Source: Diploptera punctata
Lineage: Eukaryota; Arthropoda; Insecta; Blattodea; Blaberidae
Assembly: GCA_030220185.1 (NCBI GenBank)
Contig: JASPKZ010001231.1
Location: 310,001-374,000, forward strand
Direction of reading: 5' to 3'
Length of the DNA stretch: 64,000 nucleotides
The translations under genes and the position numbers were made by a program. Positions 27,101 through 39,100 of this stretch are shown piece after piece. The notes beneath the pieces were generated by a model. That model saw only the letters and a program-made list of their open reading frames with translations. It ran no database searches and was not told where the DNA came from. Positions within the stretch are counted from its first letter, which is position 1. The number at the start of each line of letters is the position of its first letter.

Positions 27101-30100
27101 TGGTGGCCGACCGACGAATTTCCAAATCAGTCGGTCGACCACCAGATGGCGTGGAGGTCAGTCTGCAGGATAGAAGGCCGTTGGACGTCAGTTGTGAACG
27201 TGACACAGCATTGAGAATGTCACAAATGATGTGAAGAAACCCTGGGTCTGCTAGGAATTATGAAGTATGAGGTGAGTGAAATAATAAAAAATAAACAATA
27301 TTAAAAAACCTCATAGTGTTATTTCCTATCTACATAACTTAAAAAATTAGCTTTACTAAAATTAATTCAATTTAGAATATTTAATTTTAGGAAGTTATAT
27401 TTTGAGGTTATTTTAATTATATTATTTTTGGTCTGGACATCTTACCTCAATATTAATGTTGATTTGTTCTTGGACATGTTTCAAAACAATTCTGTTTTAT
27501 CTTTCCCAGACTCTGGGAAAGCTGACGATAAAACAGAATTGTTTTGAAACATGTCCAAGAACAAATCAACATTAATATTGAGGTAAGATGTCCAGACCAA
27601 AAATAATATAATTCAATTTAGAACTTAAAAACTTGGGAATTATTGTTTGATGCCATGAAAAAACCGGGAAATATTCAGGAATTTCATATTTGTAATTTGC
27701 TGGGCATTCTGTATATTCTATTTATACCCAAGATTTTCCTCTTCTACCCAAATGTCTCCATAACCTATACATAGACAATACCTTCATTTATACTCAACAC
27801 TTTAATTTCCTTGTATTAAACCATAGAATGCACTTCACATACTAGTATAGTGGTCTACAAAAGTAGGCTGAAAATAAATGGCTAAAATTCTTGTTTAGTT
27901 GATCTTCCAGGCTAAATATGGCCATGGTCCAGTCTTGTTAAAACTTTACATTTCATCTACTACTGCAGTAGACATCCTCTGGAGATTCTGTATGCTCTCT
28001 GTGAACTCCTCATCTGTCGGCTGGAGACCGACTGGACATTGGAAATGTAGACGGCTCCCATGTGGTGGCATTCTCTATGCAGTCCATTACGTGTGAGCTG
28101 TTTACTGATTGGCTGCCCCTGGTCCTAGCAGCAGAAGTCATAGCTTTGGTCCTAGCTCACAGAGAGCACGCAGAATCTCCTGAGGATGTCTACTGCAGTA
28201 GTTGATGAAATGTCGAGTTTCAACATAACTGGACCACAGCCATTTAGCCCGGAAGACCAACTTAACAAGAATCAAGACTGCGACTGTGAAATCCTACTAT
28301 TTTACATAAATGGAAAAAATTCAGAATTTTAAATTTTTATTGAACATTTTCCAACCATTCCTGACCAACTCAATATTCAAGGTATGTATGTACTCTTTTA
28401 ACACAGCAGTGAAGTATTTAGGAGTTTTGTTGCATAAAAGATTAACTTACAGGCAGCACATTTAGAACATTGAAGATATAGCATTTCAAAGATATATGGC
28501 TTTTTATCCAATGTTTAAAAGTTTTGCAAAAAAATTTAAGAAAGAAAAATTAATGCTTGAACTAGGATTTGAACCCTGGACCTCTCATTCCCCATGTGAG
28601 TGTGCTGTCCTTTACACCATTCAAACGACGATACAAACGTTAACATTTCTTTCCACTTATACAATTTCTGTTCATCCGAAGGCTGTCACTATCATCATGC
28701 CAACTGTCGTCTTCTATTTAGAATAATTTTATTGAGAACTTATACATTACATTTTAGCGGTAAAGCTTCATATTTTCAATGTCTTTATTTAAATTAAATT
28801 AGGTTCTATCCAGGATTGGAAAATGTTAATTTAAATAAACACATTGAAAATATGAAGCTTGCCACTAAAAAATAATGTATAAATTCTCAATAAAAATACT
28901 TCTGAATGGAAAACATCAGTTGGCGTGATGGTAGCGAAGCTATCAGCCTTTGGAATTGTATAAGTGGAAAGAAATGTTAATTATTGTAATCAATGGTAAA
29001 GAGAAACATATTTGCCTGAACCTTCAGCTTTCCGTGCTGATGCTCTGACCATTGAGCTAATTCAGGCTTCATTCCCATCCAAGCATAAATCCTTCCTTTA
29101 CCTTACTCTACTGGTCCCACATTCATGTGCAATGAATCATCATTCATAAATACACAATGAATGGCTTCTACATTAAGAAGACATGAAGGGACTCCATATA
29201 GCTAAAGCATTATTTATTAAATTAATATTAAGAAGCTAAAGCTGTTACTATGATTGAAATAAGTACATTAATGTACTCAACTAAATTATTGTAATCAATG
29301 GTAAAGAGAAAAAATTTCATTGTGTATTTGTGAACGATGATTCATTGCATATGAATGTGGGACCAAGAGAGTAAGATAAAGGGAGGATTTATGCTTGGAT
29401 GGGAATGAAGCCTGAATTAGCTCAGTGGTCAGAGCATCAGCATAGAAAGCTGAAAGTTCAGGGTTCGATTCCCAGTTCAGGCAAAAATGTTTCTCTTTAC
29501 CATTGATTACAATAATTTAGTTGTGTACATTAATTGCCTGCGGCATGTAGTGCGCCGGGAGCAGAGCGGGCCAACAGGCCCATACCTTGAAGATGATGAT
29601 GATGACATTAATTTACTTATTTCAATCATAGTAACAGCTTTAGCTTCTTAATATTAATTTAATAAATGTTAATGTGTGTATCGTCGTTTGAATGATGTAA
29701 TGGACAGCATACTCATACAGAGAATGAGAGGTCTAGGGTTCAAATCCCGGTTGAAGCATTAATTTTTCTTTCTTAAATCAGATTATATTCAGGATTGGAA
29801 AATGTTAATTTAAATTTAAAAAAACCGAAAAAAGTCCTGCAAAAAGTTAAGTTTATGTTGTATATTATGTAAATACAGTAAGAAGTAACATTATGAGGTT
29901 CTCACTGAAAGATAAATTATATTTGAAGAGAAAAATTTTCGCCTAGACCGAGACTCAAACCCGGGACCTTTGGCTTGCCGGGCCAAATGCTCTACCAACT
30001 GAGCTACCGAGGCGAGTTGCGATCTAGATGCAAATTTTTCAGTGAGAAATGTTAAATCAATAATAAAAACATCATTAGAAGCCTTACTAGCTTTATAAAG

Positions 30101-33100
30101 TAATGTTAAATTCCCAATAAATGTCTTCTTAACTAAGAAGCCGCCATTTGCAAAGATAGAAGCAATGGTTTCAAAAGCATTTGGCGAGAGGGAATTACAA
30201 CGTATATAAGAGAAAAATTTGCATCTAGATCGCAACTTGCCTCAGTAGCTCAGTTGGTAGAGCATTTGGCCCGGCAAGCCAAAGGTCCCGGGTTCGAGTC
30301 TCGGTCTAGGCAAAAAATTTTCTCTTCAAATATAATTTATCTTTCAGTGAGAAATGTTAAATCAATAATAAAAACATCATTATGAGGTTCTACTTAATAA
30401 ATAAATTGAGTCTATATTCTTACCTCATATAGGTAGTTCCATGTAGGACATGTTTCAAAGCAACATCCTTGCTCTATTGTCGACTTGTACAGACTGATAA
30501 TCTTTAGGTTGTCGGCTCTGTATGTCGACTCCTTCTCCCTCTTTTTGTAGTCCAAAGAACTTGCTTATTAAATTTCTCTCCTCGGGAATTTCAAAATTCA
30601 AGATTCTCTCTTCTCCTACAAGAAACTACCAATATGAGGTAAGATGAAATACAGACTCAACTTATTTATTATATTGTATATGTCGCGCTGATAGAGCCTG
30701 TATGATATATTGTGAAATCTGGGTTAGTGCTTCCAAAGATACCTGAAATATTTGGATGTAATTCAGAGAGCAGTATGTAGAAATATCATTGGAACATATT
30801 ATGTGACCACTAATATTTACCTCTATGGGAAACTGTTCTCAGTGAACATCTAAAAAATTTACAAATTAAATGTTGCAATTACAATACAATCCAAATCCAT
30901 TTTTGCAAGAATGTGAACACCTCTGTGCTTAATCTGTTTTTAACAAACTAAAACATGTATTTCTATCTTTGTTAATATTATATATGTTATTTTCAAATCA
31001 TATTGTAAAAAGTCAGTAAAAAAAAAAGGCAAAGATCCGAAAAATAAAACATATTATAACAAAAAAAAAGCTTTTAATAAAAACAACTGAAATCTAGCCA
31101 TTTAATTGTTTCATCAATTTTAGTTAGAACATCTTGAGAATAACTAATTTATTTTAAAATTGTATAAATATTGCATGATTATGTTTAGTTTTGCTATATA
31201 CTGCCAGTTATTAATGTACTTTGCAATTGTGTAGGTATTCTTACAGATGACCAGTCATTTTCAAATGACATTTATGAGGCCTCTGTGGCTAAAGAAAATT
31301 GTGTTCGTTGGGTTGTTGATAGTAATTTTAAGAAAGAACAAGAACGACTTAAGATACCAACAGGTAAGCAACATATCTTTTTTGTGCAAGTTTATATCTA
31401 ATTTGTTTTGATCAAGAAACATTTTTTTATATATCTTCAAAATGAGTATTTTATGTATGAAATTAAAATCTTTCTTCATTTCTATAAAAATAGTATTTTA
31501 TTTATTAAATTAAAATCTTACTTTATTTCTTTCTCATTAAAAATAATCTGAAATCATGTTTTCTAGTGGCTGTATTTTGTATCATTTTCTTATTATTCCC
31601 AATAAAGGTAATATCACATTTAACTTCTTCAGCCCCTTTGAATCCTATACAATATGAGAGAAGTTAAATTTTTTCTTACTTTATAAACAACTGAAGATCG
31701 CTATTATTTTTATTATTATGTTACATAACTGTATCTCAAGTTCATATTTTTATTTTTTTTTCTAACTGTTAAAGTTAGGAAGCAACATTGCATAACTTGT
31801 AAAAAACCTAGTAAAAGCCTACTGTATCATATGTGATTAAAAACTTATCCCTCATCAAATTTGCCCTAAATTTGTTTTGCAAAAATGTAAATAATTTTGC
31901 AACTTGATATCTCATGTAACAGAAAAACAAAATTATAACTCTCCAAATCATGTTTTGGCACACATTAAAAGCTCCAAATTTAGAATCCAAGGAAAATTCA
32001 AAATTAATATTACTTTACATTAAAAACATCAATTTAACATATAAATTCATAATTTCTGACATGGCACTTCTCCATGTTCATGTCATCCATTTCATTTACT
32101 GCTGTTATGGTGTGACAGGCCTAGTTACCTGGCATTCTCGTATATCACAGATCTTTAATAATAGGTGCATTATTTTACCCCTAAAATTGAAATTATGCCA
32201 GACATGAGTATACGGTATATATTTTACCAAATGAATGAAATCAATGTATGTTTCAGGATACATTGTCAGATCAGATGTTAAAGAAATTATGTGTTTGAAG
32301 TTGTAATATTTATTTTTTTTTAAATAAAAATAAATATTTGAACTGGGAATTAAACTGCAGACCTCCGATTCTATACATCAGTGTGCAGCTCACTACACCA
32401 TTCCAAACACGGCACAAATACCAACATTTCTTTCCACTTATACAATTTTTTAACGTCCAAAGGTTCATAGCTAGAGAATTGTATAAGTGGAAAGAAATGT
32501 TGGCGTTTGGTTCATAGCTAGAGAATTGTATAAGTGGAAAGAAATGTTGGCGTTTGTGCCGTGTTTGGAATGGTGTAGTGGGCTGCATACCGATGCACAG
32601 AACTGGAGGTCTGCAGTTCGATTCCCAGTTCAAACATTAATTTTTCTTTTTAAAAAATAAATGTCCAGGACTGGAACATGTTAAAATAAATATAACATCA
32701 AAATTGTAATATTTAAAATTCAACACTACTTCATTTGGTAACATCCACTTAAGAATTATTTGTTTATAATAATTCTGTAATTGTGTGGTTTAGATCCTAA
32801 AGAATGGTCAGTTGCACATGTACGCCTGTGGTTACAATGGGCAGTTCGACATTTCAGTCTTGTACGAGTGCAATTAAGTGATTGGAATATAACAGGAAAA
32901 CAGCTTTGTCAAATGACATCAGATGAGTTCCATGCCAAGGTTCCTGTGGATCCTGGTGATACTTTCTGGACTCATCTAGAACTCTTGCGAAAGTGTAAAT
33001 TTGTTGGTGAGTTTTAATATTATGATGTAAATGATTTCATTTATTTTCTTGTAAATCTGTGGCTGCAATAATTATTATTATCTTCTTATTCTTTAGCAGG

Positions 33101-36100
33101 ACCTTGGGAATCTACAGAGAGCTCCCATCAGGTTCCATTCTGTACCAATTTCTATTCTAATTTTTTTTACAGTTTAAACAGCAACTGTCTTCCTCTTGCT
33201 CCATTATTTTGAGGATTTTAATCTAATTCAGTATTTTCCAACTGCCTCATTGCCTTTTCTTAGTCTGTGGCCAAAGAAGTTCACTTTTCCTTTTTTATTT
33301 CTAATTTAAAGTTTTTTAATAACTCTTTATTTTTAAATTATTTCTAGCATACAATTTTTCAATATTCTTCTTATACACTTATTCATAAATGACTGCAGCT
33401 TATCAATGGCTGAAGGAACCTATTCTATTATAATCTTCACATGATACTTTCCATGTTTCTGATTATTTTTTTATACGAAAATATCATACATAGTTTGTTT
33501 CTTCTTCCCCATTACAATAACAGAATTACCAGCTATTAAGGGTTATCTGTAAATATTGCAGTTTTCCATTTGATTTTATGGAATTATACCTTAAAAATTT
33601 TGTAATGGAAGACGAATACTGTACTTTTCAAAGGTAACACTTTCTGAAGAAAAAATCAAACCTTATTAATGTGATAGGAGTTAGACTATAGTTAGATATT
33701 TGTAGATTTTAATGTATTTATTATGAATTTAACACTTTTCATTGAAGGACAAATTATATTTAAGAGAAAAATATATTAATATAATAAATTTGGGAATTTT
33801 TACATTATGAGGTTTTCTTAATAAGAATCAAATGAATCATGAATTCTTCTTACCTCATACATCTATGTTTTTTAACACAGATCTGCAGAATTGGGAAACA
33901 TATCATTCCCATCTTCAGCTGTCGTGGAAACAGCTGAAGTTGGGAATGATATGTTTCCCGATACTGCAGTTCTATATTAAAAACATAGATGTATGAGCTA
34001 AGAAGAATTCACGATTCATTTGATTCTTATTAAGAAAAATATATGCTTCGACTGGGGTTTGAACCAAGAACCTTTGCCTTTGTACACCAATGCTCTACTG
34101 TCTAAGCACTCCAATCTAAATGCAAATTTTTTTTATTCGTTATTAATTCCCAAGAGCACCAAATGCTACTAACCGTTGCTTGATCATGTAAAATTGCAAA
34201 ATGATGGTTTCTTACTTAAGAAGACTTTTTATTGGGAATTTTAACATTACTTTATAAATCCAGTAGGGCTTCTTTCAATGTTTTTATTATAAATTTAACA
34301 CTTCTCACTGTGAGAAATTTATTATAAAAACATTGAAAGAAGCCCTACTGGATTTATAAAGTAATGTTAAAATTCCCAATAAAATGTTTTCTTAAATAAG
34401 AAACCATCATTTGTATGATCGAGAAACGGTTTGTAACATTTGGCACTCTCTAAATTAATCATGTAAAAGAGAAAAATTTGCATTTAGAATGGAGTGCTGA
34501 GGATAGCTCAGACGGTAGAGCATTAGCATACGAAGTCAAAAGTCCTGAGTTAAAACCCCAGCCTAAGCACATATTTTCTCTTCAAATATAATTTGTAGAT
34601 TTCTTGAAGACCTAGGTTTTGACGCATTAAGCATCATTATCAGTTCTTTCTAACTGTTGAATGGGCAGTTAGTGATTCTGTAGGTTGATTTTTGCTCCCT
34701 CTATTGGCTGACCGATGAACTTCCAAATCAATTTTTTTTTTCTCCAGGAATTTCAATATTCAGTATTTTCTTTTCATTTTTATGGATGTAAATTTTCTCC
34801 CAAATCTAATTCCTATTATTTAAAATATACCTCATAGTATCACTTCCTTTAAATATTAAACCTATTATATTATTTTTAGTCTGAACATCTTACCTCAATA
34901 TTAATGTTGATTTGTTCTTGAACATGTTTCAAAACAATTCTGTTTAATCGTCAGCTTTTCCAGACTGGTTTTATTTATGTTGCACAACCTGGATGTTGAT
35001 GTCAGCTCCATCCTGTGGTTGGCCAAAGAACCTCCAAACAAGGTCACGCTCCATCGGTATATCAAAATTCATAACTCTATTTCTGTTCTTCTGAATATAA
35101 ATGTTTTCCTAAATAGTCAGCTCTTTTGTATTTTCTAACTGTTTTAATAATTTAGTGTCTGAATTTATATTATGTTTTTCAGACCAAACATGAGCAGCAA
35201 CTGCAGATTTTTCTATTTCCCCATTTTTAATATTTCTTATGTGTTCTTTGGTTCTAATTTTTAGGTTTCTTTTTGTTTTTCCTATATATATATCTTTTCA
35301 CAACCCATGCATTCAATTTTATATATTCCTGAGTTATAAAAATAAAAAGTCAGGAATATATAAAATTGAATGCATGGGTTGTGAAAAGATATATTTAGGA
35401 AAAACAAAGAAACCTAAAAATTGTACCAAAGAACACATAAGAAATATTAAAAATGGGGAAATAGAAAAATCTGCAGTTGCTGCTCATGTTTGGTCTGAAA
35501 AACATAATATAAATTCAAACACTAAATTATTAAAACAGTTAGAAAATACAAAAGAGCTGACTATTTAGGAAAAAATTTATATTCAGAAGAACAGAAACAG
35601 AGTTATGAATTTTGATATTCCGATGGAGCGTGACCTTGTTTGGAGGTTCTTTGGCCAACCACAGGATGGAGCTGACATCAACATCCATCCATAGTAATTC
35701 TGCCCCGAAGGCAGGTCCTTCACTGCAATCATAGCACTTTCATGCTATGCTTGCAGCTTTACTAGGGAATTGTAGGTGTGGTAGCTTCCCGTTGCTTTCC
35801 ACACTGGTGAAAGGTGATGATAATGATAGGAATGATGATGATGATGGCCATATGATTTCGGGGACCATTTGGGCCTTAAAGTTTTCCTGACATTTGTCTT
35901 GCAGGTGAGGAAAAACCCCGATAAAAACCTCACCCAGAAAAACTGTCCCGACCAGGGATCGAACCCTGGCCCGCTGCGTGACAAGGCAGCACGCTACCTC
36001 GAGACCACAGCGGTGGCAACATAATGCAACATAAATAAAATAAGTCTGGAAAAGCTGACGATAAACAGAATTGTTTTGAAACATGTTCAAGAACAAATCA

Positions 36101-39100
36101 ACATTAATATTGAGGTAAGATGTTCAGACTGAAAATAATATAATTAAAATAACCTCAAAATATAACTTCCTAAAATTAAATATTAAACCTATTAATGTGA
36201 CTATTTGACTCTTTCTATATCACTCTACTTTCGACCAATTGAATGCAAGAAAACTGTACATTTTAATCAATTATTTCTGCACATCTCCAACAATTTATTA
36301 TTTTTGTTTTATTGTTTTCTGATCATCGCTACCTTATTGTTGTTAGTTTCTACAAAATCTGTAATTGACGAAACTGAACTGAGATTTGATTAGATAGTCT
36401 AAAGATTAATGTTACTAAATGTGTGTCATAAGCTAAAATTATATCAAAAGTTGTTTAAACATATGAATCTTGGTCAATAAAATTGTCATAGCCCTCACAA
36501 AATGTTATTATTGAGTTTCTCATAACTGTGTTGATCTATATTAATGAAAACGATTCTATGTTTAATAAACTATTCCTGAATGACTGACTAATCCCAAAGT
36601 CTGGAATTTCTCCCTTCTAAGTTTTAGGGCTGCATGCAAATACATTAGTCTCTACTCAAATTACTTCCAATCACGGTGAGTTGACTTTCCGTGAGCAAGT
36701 GCAAAGATCGAATTAGCGACCCACTAACTGGTCATGCTTGAAAGTTGTCATTTTTGTAATATTGGCAAGAAATTACCCAGAATTCTCAGTGATAAAACCA
36801 CTTCCATTATTTTCGTCTGCTAGAGGAGTGCATTTACGCTTGCGTCCCGCAAATAATACCGTATACGACGACGTTGCATTGCGCGATATTATGCCGATTC
36901 TCCTGTTCTTCCAGTTGAATTCTTTGGTAGACTCTATCAAATTCCTCTTCTCCGCATATACCGAAAACATGATCAAAGTCTTCAAGGTCCGACATCTTGG
37001 ATAAAGCAGCAAGGTACATGACAAGGTTTCAGACTACATTGGTTACCATTGGTTCCGTCGGGTTTCTCAGATTCGTTTTTCTGCAAAGTCACCTCGCCAG
37101 GTAGCTTAGGAATTTTGATAATTATTATCGCATGAACAGATTTTTGAGTATGCAAAAATGTCTTTGGATGCAACTTTCTCAGTAGAGAACGACTTTTATG
37201 GTCTAATGCGTTCATAGATTCGACCCTTAGTCTATTTAATATTTTAGTTTGTTGTAATCACATTTAGTAATATTAATATTTAAACACTCTTTTTAATCGT
37301 GAAATAACCTAATCAAATCTCAATTTTTTTTTTAAATATGTTAAATTCGAAATGTTCAAGCTTGACTACTACAGATATTCACAGTTCTACATTTTAAAAC
37401 CTATTTTTTGTTGTTTTGAATCTGATCGGCGATTCTAAAAGGATTTTTTTGTTCTGAATTTGAAAATGATCTCCATTTTCCCCTATCATGTCAGGTTTTC
37501 AAACAATTCATGAATAACTAGAAATGAAAGTATACCTTTGTGAAATGTCATAAAAATGATTTCCAATGAGAAATTTGTGAGAAAAACTAGACCACAATCT
37601 TCTATTTGCCACTAATTAATCATTAATTCATTTTGAGAATTTTCCTCATCATTAAGGGTTTTTTCCAACCAATCTTAGTAATTAACATGACACTTTAAGT
37701 CTGGCGCTAAAAAAATATATATAAATGACTATGGACTTATAGACTATCAATTTCAGGAAGTGGAAGTTCATCTTCACTTTCACTTTGTGAATCTTCTAAT
37801 TCAGGAATCAGTTCATCACCTGAATCATCATTATACAAAATATTCACTAATTCTTCTTCAGTGAGATATTTTTCTTTTGCCATGGTTTCACTCACGCAGA
37901 AATAACAGCGCGATAACGAGAAACATATACGACTGCATTGGAGCCTGGAGTCAAGTTTGGGTGAACGAATTCCATGTGTTGTTTGTTTTAAAAATAAAAG
38001 GGGATTCACCAAGGTTAAACGTGTCAAACGGGAATAGAAAATGTACATTTACATGCCATCTATGATCTCCAAGACATACTAAGCCTACACAGTATTTAGG
38101 AGCCGAATATAAATGCGGTTTGTTTGCGCCGGCTCTAAAACGAGTTAACTGACCGACGGCCGCATTCACGATAGTCTCTTTAAACGCCTTAACTGGTTTA
38201 TGGTACTGAATGTGTTAATAGATAACGATGAGTACAGACAGATAAAAATATCCAAGAATTAACAATGGATGTCTTAACCTCGGTTCATTTTAGGGGGAGA
38301 AACAATTTTGTGCATCAAAGATGTACTTCTCCCAAGGGCGGATATAGTTAGTAGATATTAATGAATATAAAATACAAGCACAATAAAATATATTATTATA
38401 CAATTTAAATAATGGAATTGAAATTATAAGCTTTTGTGATTTTCTAACAAATGACAAGCATTCTACAATATTACTATATTATAAAAAAAAATATTGAAAA
38501 CATAAAACATTGAATTGTAAAAAATTCTGACGTGGTATGCGAAAACAGATTTAATTCTTGTAATCAGTGTGAAATTGTGATTCTGAAAGCTCATTTATTT
38601 CAAAACAACAAAATCCATGCAGAACAGTGATAATTTATCAGAAAACATAGAAATAGATCTAGAATAGATAAAAATTGGGTAAAAGTTACTGATCTTATTT
38701 GAACATTTTATGATTGCTATATGTACATATATGAAAGCAGATTTAAATTTGATGTATAAATGTTATTGATATCTAAATGAAAATGTAACTTAGTAATATA
38801 CATTAATTTTAAATATTAATATCCATTTTCTTTTAGTAATTACATTTTTATTAAATTTTATTTATAGATGCTTTAGCATTTAAGCCAAATCTTTGTTGTG
38901 TCCAGTAGGTTGTATATTTGTATTATTGTGTTACTTTTTTAATTATACAGTAACATTTTATTTATCCAGCCCTCTTTAATTTGGATCTCCAGTTTATCTG
39001 GATCAATTTTGGATTTTTTGTAAATTCATTTGTCTTCAAGAGTGAAGTGCATTAAATAGTTTATCCTGGTGACAGTTTTCCTTTGAAATTTGATATTTAG

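Larger units (their letters stand above)
26454..27711. mobile_element. DNA transposon remnant hosting two PLE foldbacks
   Basis: Ends CAGGGTGTCCAGCA and the complement of TGCTGGGCATTCTG are imperfect inverted repeats with TATAT-like flanks. The interior has CAGGAAAATCTTGAAAACCGG repeated as AACCGGGAAATATTCAGGAA. A Lys/Glu-rich reading ([27 protein letters not shown]) lies at 26635-26730. Two PLE foldbacks (26949-27342, 27378-27609) are inserted. Confidence 0.55.
28982..29675. mobile_element. Nested tRNA-like foldback (GCCTGAA...TTCAGGC family)
   Basis: The left half has a truncated body (29014-29067, minus) and the right half a full body (29410-29482, plus). The arms share TTATTGTAATCAATGGTAAA at the outer ends and TTAATATTAAGAAGCTAAAG inside. 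The host element reads across the join. Confidence 0.72.
28540..29770. mobile_element. tRNA-like foldback (GTTTGAA...TTCAAGC family), split by another
   Basis: The left tRNA-like body (28554-28626, minus) and right body (29686-29757, plus) mirror each other, with arms holding CATTTCTTTCCACTTATACA and its complement. A second tRNA-like foldback (about 28982-29685) is inserted between, with AAATGTTAAT repeated at its borders. Confidence 0.7.
34855..36185. mobile_element. Large PLE foldback with GIY-YIG domain in both arms
   Basis: Arms of about 480 bp mirror around 35338. The right arm reads [67 protein letters not shown]. The left arm is the same reversed. A SINE at 35693-36018 splits the right arm. 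Both arms end in hammerhead cores (34921-34954 minus, 36055-36087 plus) with CTGACGA/GAAA/CATG. Confidence 0.85.

Noticed and set aside
28180..28218. Functional hammerhead in the 27893 foldback
   Set aside because: CTGAGGA and GAAATGTC remain, but stem II is bulged and the mirror copy is degraded. Listed only as diverged.
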